This document shows positions 1 to 5,549 of a stretch of DNA of 5,549 nt, piece after piece. The DNA comes from Porphyromonadaceae bacterium (lineage in GTDB: Bacteria > Bacteroidota > Bacteroidia > Bacteroidales > Dysgonomonadaceae). The stretch spans positions 46,549 to 52,097 of the forward strand of contig DPAC01000030.1 of the NCBI GenBank assembly GCA_003517675.1, written 5' to 3'. A program made the position numbers and the translations under genes. Position 1 is the first letter of the stretch, and the number at the start of each line of letters is the position of its first letter. Below the pieces are notes generated by a model that searched no databases, was not told the DNA's origin, and saw nothing but the letters and a program-made list of their open reading frames with translations.

Positions 1-412
1 TAAGATGAATCGGGGGCATTTGCCCAGGATCTATGACACCATTCTTTTCGGATTGGCCGGGGTGGGGGGTGTGATTATCTTTATCCTGATGTACTTCTCC
101 TCCCATCCTGCAACCAACCCTAACTGGAACCTGATCTGGCTCCATCCCGCCGCGGTGATTGCCGCACCTTTCTTTTGGGTGAAATCGGCACAGAGGGGTG
201 TTTATTTCTATCATTTTATTAACTTTGTACTCTTGACGCTGTTTCTCCTCTGTTGGTGGTTTCTTCCGCAACAGCTGCCGGTGGCAACCATCCCATTTTC
301 CATGAGCTTGTGGATCCGTTCTGCTGCAAACATATTGATAGTCAGAAAATTGAAAATCAAGGATCGACGGTTCACATCCAGCAGGGAGATGAAAGCAGCG
401 TGGGGACAATAA
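1..412 (+). CDS. C-terminal part of a DUF4105-like multi-pass membrane protein (5' end outside window)
   Basis: The reading frame is open to the left edge: base 1 ends a codon and a Lys codon (2-4) precedes the Met at 5. The gene therefore probably begins outside the window and the Met is internal. Numbering from that Met, the 135 visible residues hold four hydrophobic segments, at about 12-31, 43-58, 65-87 and 91-113. A characteristic stretch at 33-48 has SxHPxTxPNWNLIWLHP character, and 'YHFINFVLLTLFLL' lies in segment three. The tail is short, basic and hydrophilic (114-135). From memory this matches the membrane-anchored C-terminus of Bacteroidales proteins annotated DUF4105, whose soluble N-terminal domain would lie upstream. 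The biochemical role of that family is not known to me. The stop codon is 15 bases before the next gene on the same strand, so co-transcription is likely. A short stand-alone membrane protein starting at position 5 is possible but less likely. Confidence 0.65.
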   Translation, partial: KMNRGHLPRIYDTILFGLAGVGGVIIFILMYFSSHPATNPNWNLIWLHPAAVIAAPFFWVKSAQRGVYFYHFINFVLLTLFLLCWWFLPQQLPVATIPFSMSLWIRSAANILIVRKLKIKDRRFTSSREMKAAWGQ

Positions 413-427
413 AACTATTCAATTCAG

Positions 428-2026
428 ATGTGCGGTAACAATAGGATTCGGATACTCTCTTCGTTGGTTGCATTCCTTGCAATCGCGCCACTCCCTGCAC
501 AAAACCATTCAGGAGAGGTGCCCAAGCTGGTGGTAGCCATCACGGTTGACCAACTGCGGGGAGACTATCTGGAGATGTTCCGTCACAACTTTGGCAGCAA
601 GGGTTTCAACAGGCTACTCAACAATGGATTGATATATAGCAACATACGATACAACTATCCCAATCCCGACAGGGCTTCTGCGATCACCACCCTTTTCACC
701 GGGGCCTATCCTTCCTATCACGGGATAACGAGTGAGAAGCGTTACCAGATTGAGACCGGCCAAGAGGTCTCCTCGTTTGCCGATGACCGTTACCTGGGCA
801 ATTACACCACCGAGAAACTCTCGCCCCGTTCCATCCGCGTCTCAACCATCGCCGACGAATTGAAAATTGCCTCGGGGGGACAGTCCGACGTGTATGCTTT
901 TGCACCTTATGCCTCTCAGGCACTCGCTTCGGGGGGGCATGCCGCTACTGGTGCTTACTGGATAGAGGATTATACCGGCAAGTGGGCCTCCACCACCTTT
1001 TATAAAAACAAACAACCGGCGGTGGACCAACAGAATCGGAGCGCCGGCTCACTCAGCCTCACCATCGGCAGCCTCACCTGGCGTCCCGCACGTGAGATCG
1101 AGAGCTACAACGCTTTTCCCTATACCAAGAACAGATACCGCTTTCAGCACTATTTCGGAAATGAGAAGAAAGAGAGCTTCCACCTCTTTAAACAGTCACC
1201 CTTTGTGAACAGTGAGGTGAACGATATGGCCATCAAGGTGCTGGAGAGCAGTCAGCTGGGGAAACGGATGAATCCCGACTTTCTGGCTGTCACCTTCTAT
1301 GCCGGCAATTATGAAAAAGCACTTGACAAGAATTACTCCGTAGAGATACAGGATACCTACTATCGGCTCGACCAGGAGATCGGCCGTCTGCTGGATGCCA
1401 TTGAGGCATCGGTTGGACTGAAACACACCCTGGTTTACCTGGTCTCTACCGGCTATTTCAATGAACAGGAGATTATCCCGGAGGGGATGGTGCCGGCAGG
1501 TGGTGATTTTCATCCCGACAGAAGCCAGGCACTGCTCAACATGTACCTGATGGCACTCTACGGTCGCGAGCAGTGGATCAAAAAGTATTACGACCGCCAT
1601 ATCTATTTCGATCGCAAGCTGATAGAGGACCGTAAGATTGATTTTGCCGATCTCCAGGAAAAAGCGGCAGCATTCCTGGTGCAGTCGGCCGGTATCCAGC
1701 AGGTGGTCACCGCACACCAGATGACCCAGGCAGGTCAAAATATGGAGACCCTGTTCCTGCGGAACGGTTACTACCCCGGTATCTCGGGCGACCTGATGCT
1801 GGAGCTGCAACCCGGGTGGAGGGTAGTGGAGCCCGGCTCTGAACTGCAGGTGCGGGAGCGCAGCAATGCAGTCATCGCCCCGGTCATTTTTTTTGGCAGC
1901 GACATCAAACCACAGAAGATTAACCGTACCATCGACGCCACGGAGATTGCACCAACGGTCTCCTACCGCCTGCGCATCCGTGCACCCAACGCTGCCAGCG
2001 GCAAGATTCTGGAAGAACTCTATTGA
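428..2026 (+). CDS. Secreted PafA-fold alkaline phosphatase superfamily protein, predicted catalytically inactive
   Basis: A complete 532-aa gene. The N-terminus is a classical signal peptide: Arg6/Arg8, a hydrophobic core at about 9-22, and a likely cut after Ala24 (PLPA|QN). The product should therefore be periplasmic. The fold is that of the PafA/nucleotide pyrophosphatase branch of the alkaline phosphatase superfamily. Evidence includes AITVDQLRGDYL (37-48), TGAYPSYHGI (91-100), GGHAATGAYW (169-178), the helix DTYYRLDQEIGRLLDAI (309-325), LVYLV (335-339), IYFDRKLIEDRKID (392-405), IAPVIFFG (483-490) and TEIAPT (505-510). Against the published PafA active site, as I recall its numbering, only Asp41 (PafA D38) remains. 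The others become T79>R82, N100>E103, K162>Y161, R164>S163, D305>N294, H309>A298, D352>T341, H353>G342 and H486>I483. Automated annotation would probably say 'alkaline phosphatase family protein', but hydrolysis by the usual two-zinc mechanism looks impossible. The frame is intact throughout. The chosen ATG gives the best signal peptide. Fold call confident; inactivity inferred. Confidence 0.85.
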   Translation: MCGNNRIRILSSLVAFLAIAPLPAQNHSGEVPKLVVAITVDQLRGDYLEMFRHNFGSKGFNRLLNNGLIYSNIRYNYPNPDRASAITTLFTGAYPSYHGITSEKRYQIETGQEVSSFADDRYLGNYTTEKLSPRSIRVSTIADELKIASGGQSDVYAFAPYASQALASGGHAATGAYWIEDYTGKWASTTFYKNKQPAVDQQNRSAGSLSLTIGSLTWRPAREIESYNAFPYTKNRYRFQHYFGNEKKESFHLFKQSPFVNSEVNDMAIKVLESSQLGKRMNPDFLAVTFYAGNYEKALDKNYSVEIQDTYYRLDQEIGRLLDAIEASVGLKHTLVYLVSTGYFNEQEIIPEGMVPAGGDFHPDRSQALLNMYLMALYGREQWIKKYYDRHIYFDRKLIEDRKIDFADLQEKAAAFLVQSAGIQQVVTAHQMTQAGQNMETLFLRNGYYPGISGDLMLELQPGWRVVEPGSELQVRERSNAVIAPVIFFGSDIKPQKINRTIDATEIAPTVSYRLRIRAPNAASGKILEELY

Positions 2027-2108
2027 ATCATCACATCACATCAGAAAAGATAACAGGATAACCTGCTCGCCCCCATCTGAGAGGCAGCCTATGGGCAAGG
2101 TCAGACGA

Positions 2109-2124
2109 TAAAAAAAACAAAACC
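2109..2124 (+). promoter_or_regulatory. A-rich translation start region of secA
   Basis: The 16 bases before the secA ATG contain a run of eight A (2110-2117) and a second short A run (2119-2122). There is no GGAGG-like Shine-Dalgarno sequence. Unstructured A-rich leaders are the usual initiation context in Bacteroidota, whose ribosomes rely little on Shine-Dalgarno pairing. This supports the ATG at 2125 as the true start. The protein also begins there with the expected SecA N-terminal helix. Confidence 0.5.
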
Positions 2125-5100
2125 ATGGGATTGAACGATATCATATCGAAGATATTTGGTAACAAGGCACAACGGGACCTGAAAGAGATCAACCCGATCG
2201 TGAAAAAGGTTCAGGATGCCTATGCCAATATTGCAAAGCTCACGAACGATGAGCTGCGAAACAAAACAAAAGAGCTTGAGAAGCGCATAAAGGACTATGT
2301 GGCCGAAGAGCAGACAGAGATTGAGCGGCTGAAAGCCGGCATGGAGGAGGTCGACCTGGATCAGCGGGAGTCGATATGGAACCAGATCGATAAGCTTGAG
2401 AAAGCGATCACCGATAAGTATGAAAAAATACTGGAGGAGATACTGCCGGAGGCATTCTCCATCATGAAGGATACGGCGCGCCGCTTTGCCGAGAATGAAG
2501 AGATCGTTGTCACCGCTACCGACTTCGACCGCGACCTATCCGCCACGCACGACTTTGTGCGTATTGAGGGAGATAAGGCGATCTATCAGAACCATTGGAT
2601 CGCCGGCGGCAATGAGATCACCTGGGACATGGTGCACTATGATGTACAGCTCTTCGGCGGAGTGGTGCTCCACAGGGGTAAGATTGCCGAGATGGCTACC
2701 GGTGAGGGAAAGACGTTGGTGGCCACCCTCCCTGTCTTCCTCAATGCGCTGACCCACGAAGGGGTGCATGTGGTGACAGTGAACGACTACCTCTCCAAGC
2801 GTGACGCCGAGTGGATGGGACCGATGTACATGTTTCACGGTCTCTCGGTAGACTGCATAGACAAGCATGAACCCAATTCCGAAGCACGTCGTAAGGCCTA
2901 CGAAGCAGACATCACTTTTGGTACCAACAACGAGTTCGGCTTCGACTACCTGCGTGACAACATGGCGATATCGCCGAAAGACCTGGTACAGCGGAAGCAC
3001 AACTATGCCATTGTGGATGAGGTGGACTCGGTGCTGATCGACGATGCCCGCACCCCGCTCATCATCTCCGGCCCGGTGCCCAAGGGAGATGATCAGCTCT
3101 ACGATCAGTTCCGACCCCGGGTAGAGGTGATCGTCAAGGCTCAGCGTGAGCTGGCCACCCGTCTGCTGGCGGAGGCGAAGCTGAAGATGGCTTCCTCCGA
3201 TCCCAAGGAGCAGGAGGAGGGAGCACTGCAGCTCTTCCGCTCCTACAAGGCGATGCCCAAAAACAAGCCACTGATCAAGTACCTCAGCGAACAGGGGGTG
3301 AGAGCAGCCATGCTCAAGACAGAAGCATTCTATATGCAGGAGCAGATGCGTAACATGCACATTGTCACCGATCCGCTCTACTTTGTAATCGATGAGAAGA
3401 TGAACAGTATCGAGCTGACTGATAAGGGGATCGACCTGCTCACCGGCAAGTCTGACGACCCTCAGTTCTTCATTTTGCCCGATATTGCTTCCCAGCTTGC
3501 GGAGTTGGAGCACGCCAACCTGAGCGATGAAGAGAAAGAGGCAAAAAAGGATGAGTTGCTGCAGAACTATGCCATCAAGTCGGAGCGGGTGCACACCGTT
3601 AACCAGCTGCTGAAAGCCTACACGCTCTTTGAGCGCGACGATGAGTATGTGGTGATCAACAACAAGGTGATGATCGTGGATGAACAGACCGGTCGTGTGA
3701 TGGAGGGACGTCGTTACTCCGACGGTCTGCACCAGGCAATCGAGGCGAAAGAAAGAGTAAAGGTGGAGGCTGCCACCCAGACCTTTGCTACCATCACCCT
3801 GCAGAACTACTTCCGCATGTACAGTAAGCTGGCCGGTATGACCGGTACGGCCGAGACGGAGGCGGGTGAGTTCTGGGATATCTACAAGCTGGATGTGGTG
3901 GTGATCCCCACCAACAAACCAATCATCCGGGATGACCAGAACGACCGGATCTACAAGACCAAACGGGAGAAGTATAACGCGGTGATCGAAGAGATTGAGA
4001 CACTGATCAAAGCGGGTCGTCCCGTGCTGGTGGGTACCACCTCGGTGGAGATCTCGGAGTTGCTGAGTCGCATGCTCACCCTCCGCAAGATCAGTCACAA
4101 CGTGCTGAATGCCAAGCAACATCAACGGGAGGCCGAGATAGTGGCCAATGCGGGACAGAGTGGGGTGGTGACCATCGCCACCAACATGGCCGGCCGTGGT
4201 ACCGACATCAAGCTCTCTCCCGCGGTGAGGGAGGCAGGCGGTCTGGCCATCATCGGCACGGAACGGCATGAGTCGCGCCGTGTGGACCGCCAGCTGCGTG
4301 GTCGTGCCGGCCGTCAGGGGGACCCCGGATCCTCCGTCTTCTTCGTATCGCTCGAGGATGACCTGATGCGTCTCTTCGCCACCGAGCGGATCGCCGGGCT
4401 GATGGACCGGATGGGATTCCAGGAGGGTGACGTGCTGGAGCATAGCATGCTTAGCAGGTCGGTAGAGCGTGCCCAGAAAAAGGTGGAGGAGAATAACTTC
4501 GGTATCCGCAAGCGGCTGCTCGAGTATGACGACGTGATGAACTCGCAGCGCGAGCTGATCTACAAACGACGTCGCCATGCACTGATGGGTGAGCGGATCG
4601 AGAACGATGTGGCTAACATGATCACCGATACGGTCAAAAATATTGTGGAGCTCAACGAAGATGATTATCAATCGATGAAGCTGGATCTGCTGCGTGTGAT
4701 GGCACTCGATATCCCCTTTACCGAGGCCGATATGAAAAAGCTCAAAACAGAGGAGATCATTGATGCAGTCACTCGCAAGGCATTTGAGACCTTTAAGCGC
4801 AAGACCGAGCGACTGGCCGAGGTGGCCAACCCGGTGATCAGGCAGGTCTACGAGAACCAGGGCGCGATGTACCAGAACATCCTGATCCCCATCACCGATG
4901 GCAAGAGAGTCTACAATGTATCCTGTAACCTGAAAGAAGCCTACGAGTCGGGCTCAAAAGCGTTGGTGAGGGCATTCGAGAAAACCATCCTGCTCCATAC
5001 CATCGATGAGGACTGGAAAGAGCATCTGCGCGAGATGGATGAGCTGCGTCACTCGGTGCAGAACGCCAGCTACGAGCAAAAGGATCCGCTGCTGATCTAT

Positions 5101-5427
5101 AAGCTGGAGTCGTTCAATCTCTTCCGTACCATGGTGAGTAACATCAACTCCAAGGCCGTATCGGTATTGATGCGCGGGCAGATCCCCATTCAGGATCCCG
5201 CACATGTGAGACAGGCAGCACCGGAGCAGAAGACCGACTACAGCAAGTACCGCACACAGAAGGAGGAGAGTGGCAACATCTCTGCACCGGGCAACGGGAG
5301 TGGCACCCCGCAGCCTCGTCAGCCGCAGAAGCTGGAACCGGTAAGGGTGGAGAAAAAAGTGGGCAGAAATGATCCCTGTCCCTGCGGCAGCGGCAAGAAA
5401 TACAAGAACTGTCACGGCAGAGAATAG
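2125..5427 (+). CDS. secA: Preprotein translocase ATPase SecA, long Bacteroidota form
   Basis: SecA is the cytosolic/peripheral motor that threads unfolded preproteins through SecYEG by ATP hydrolysis. All landmarks are present in this 1,100-aa protein. Walker A is TGEGKT (192-197) and Walker B is DEVD (298-301), followed by [15 protein letters not shown]. The preprotein cross-linking domain runs about 312-500, and [21 protein letters not shown] spans 518-538. [14 protein letters not shown] (570-583) precedes the second motor domain, which has VGTTSVE (636-642), [11 protein letters not shown] (687-697) and [11 protein letters not shown] (723-733). The helical scaffold is at about 775-816. The two-helix finger is near 948-1008, with the fingertip Tyr kept (Tyr983 in SYEQKDP). 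The C-terminal zinc tail has Cys1085, Cys1087, Cys1096 and His1097. Compared with the 901-aa E. coli protein it carries extra blocks near residues 55-105, 125-168, 330-410 and 455-485, as expected for this phylum. The start follows an A-rich leader, and a strong terminator follows the stop. Identification is essentially certain. Confidence 0.98.
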   Translation: MGLNDIISKIFGNKAQRDLKEINPIVKKVQDAYANIAKLTNDELRNKTKELEKRIKDYVAEEQTEIERLKAGMEEVDLDQRESIWNQIDKLEKAITDKYEKILEEILPEAFSIMKDTARRFAENEEIVVTATDFDRDLSATHDFVRIEGDKAIYQNHWIAGGNEITWDMVHYDVQLFGGVVLHRGKIAEMATGEGKTLVATLPVFLNALTHEGVHVVTVNDYLSKRDAEWMGPMYMFHGLSVDCIDKHEPNSEARRKAYEADITFGTNNEFGFDYLRDNMAISPKDLVQRKHNYAIVDEVDSVLIDDARTPLIISGPVPKGDDQLYDQFRPRVEVIVKAQRELATRLLAEAKLKMASSDPKEQEEGALQLFRSYKAMPKNKPLIKYLSEQGVRAAMLKTEAFYMQEQMRNMHIVTDPLYFVIDEKMNSIELTDKGIDLLTGKSDDPQFFILPDIASQLAELEHANLSDEEKEAKKDELLQNYAIKSERVHTVNQLLKAYTLFERDDEYVVINNKVMIVDEQTGRVMEGRRYSDGLHQAIEAKERVKVEAATQTFATITLQNYFRMYSKLAGMTGTAETEAGEFWDIYKLDVVVIPTNKPIIRDDQNDRIYKTKREKYNAVIEEIETLIKAGRPVLVGTTSVEISELLSRMLTLRKISHNVLNAKQHQREAEIVANAGQSGVVTIATNMAGRGTDIKLSPAVREAGGLAIIGTERHESRRVDRQLRGRAGRQGDPGSSVFFVSLEDDLMRLFATERIAGLMDRMGFQEGDVLEHSMLSRSVERAQKKVEENNFGIRKRLLEYDDVMNSQRELIYKRRRHALMGERIENDVANMITDTVKNIVELNEDDYQSMKLDLLRVMALDIPFTEADMKKLKTEEIIDAVTRKAFETFKRKTERLAEVANPVIRQVYENQGAMYQNILIPITDGKRVYNVSCNLKEAYESGSKALVRAFEKTILLHTIDEDWKEHLREMDELRHSVQNASYEQKDPLLIYKLESFNLFRTMVSNINSKAVSVLMRGQIPIQDPAHVRQAAPEQKTDYSKYRTQKEESGNISAPGNGSGTPQPRQPQKLEPVRVEKKVGRNDPCPCGSGKKYKNCHGRE

Positions 5428-5454
5428 CTAAAAATAGCTGTAACTTTTAAACCT

Positions 5455-5487
5455 ACAGGGGGTAATAAACTCCCTGTTTTGTTTGTT
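5455..5487 (+). terminator. Intrinsic terminator downstream of secA
   Basis: A 9-bp stem pairs ACAGGGGGT (5455-5463) with ACTCCCTGT (5469-5477). It has one G-T wobble and a 5-base loop, AATAA (5464-5468). A T-rich tail follows immediately (TTTGTTTGTT, 5478-5487). It starts 28 bases after the secA stop, as expected for the end of this transcription unit. The tail is interrupted by two G residues, which may lower its efficiency. The reverse direction lacks an equally good T tract. Confidence 0.85.
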
Positions 5488-5513
5488 AAACTGCGAGAAA
5501 AGCTCTATCTTAG
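5482..5513 (+). promoter_or_regulatory. Possible Bacteroidota-type promoter for a gene beyond the right edge
   Basis: TTTG at 5482-5485 is followed after 20 bases by TATCTTAG at 5506-5513. The second element matches the Bacteroides -7 consensus TAnnTTTG at all but one defined position, and the spacing suits the -33/-7 arrangement known for the phylum's primary sigma factor. Transcription would begin near 5520. No coding start is visible between there and 5549, so the target gene lies outside the window. The elements are short, so a chance match is quite possible. Confidence 0.35.
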
Positions 5514-5549
5514 TGTACTGAAACCGGCTCTGCCTGCTTAAACCAGAAC

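Noticed and set aside
220..227. TAACTTTG, a perfect match to the Bacteroides -7 consensus
   Set aside because: It lies inside the coding sequence of the third hydrophobic segment, and no TTG/TTTG -33 element is found at the right distance upstream. A chance match is more likely, although an internal promoter for the 428 gene cannot be excluded.
253..438. Short + strand frame bridging the first two genes
   Set aside because: It overlaps the well-supported membrane-protein frame, has no hydrophobic or domain pattern of its own, and runs into the next gene's start.
1196..1810. A 204-codon open frame on the - strand inside the pseudophosphatase gene
   Set aside because: It is also codon-in-register with the sense gene, and the same codon bias explains it. 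The same applies to the - strand frame at 4954-5415 opposite secA. Neither resembles a known protein.
2049..2062. Repeated GATAAC at 2049-2054 and 2057-2062
   Set aside because: Two copies of a six-base word eight bases apart are too short to support an operator or repeat call.
1866..2111. Short + strand frame running from the pseudophosphatase 3' end into the gap before secA, considered as a SecM-like leader peptide
   Set aside because: Most of it overlaps the conserved end of the pseudophosphatase in another frame. It has no signal peptide or arrest-like C-terminus, and its composition (many Arg, Ser and Pro) is typical of an out-of-frame shadow.
2536..4671. A 711-codon open frame on the - strand opposite secA
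   Set aside because: It is exactly codon-in-register with secA. Stops in that frame arise only from sense TTA, CTA or TCA codons, and this gene mostly uses CTG/CTC and TCC/TCG. The many His residues are simply reverse complements of GTG and ATG. The translation shows no recognisable motif.

Overview
This window looks like chromosomal core DNA from a member of the Bacteroidota, most likely the order Bacteroidales. Three things point there. SecA is about 1,100 residues long and carries the extra blocks typical of that phylum. Its upstream neighbour is a secreted protein of the PafA-type alkaline phosphatase fold. The start codons are preceded by A-rich stretches instead of Shine-Dalgarno sequences. 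I cannot name the genus with confidence. I see no mobile element, CRISPR array, tRNA or rRNA.

Layout, all on the + strand. Positions 1-412 hold the 3' end of a membrane-protein gene with four hydrophobic segments, which resembles the C-terminus of Bacteroidales DUF4105 proteins. After 15 bases comes a complete 532-aa gene (428-2026) for a secreted protein with the PafA fold. After a 98-base gap comes complete secA (2125-5427). It is followed by a clear intrinsic terminator (5455-5487) and a possible Bacteroidota-type promoter (5482-5513) for a gene beyond the right edge.

The most notable observation is that the 532-aa protein appears to be a pseudoenzyme. It can be aligned from memory with Elizabethkingia PafA along most of its length. 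Only one of the seven zinc/nucleophile positions survives (Asp41), and the accessory phosphate-binding residues are also replaced. The reading frame is intact and the fold motifs between the lost positions are kept, so this looks like a maintained protein that has changed function, not a decaying gene.

The three genes point the same way and no terminator is visible between them, so they may share transcripts. SecA drives export across the inner membrane. The PafA-like protein has a signal peptide and would be one of its exported clients. The DUF4105-like protein sits in the membrane. A joint role in envelope biogenesis is a guess from context only.
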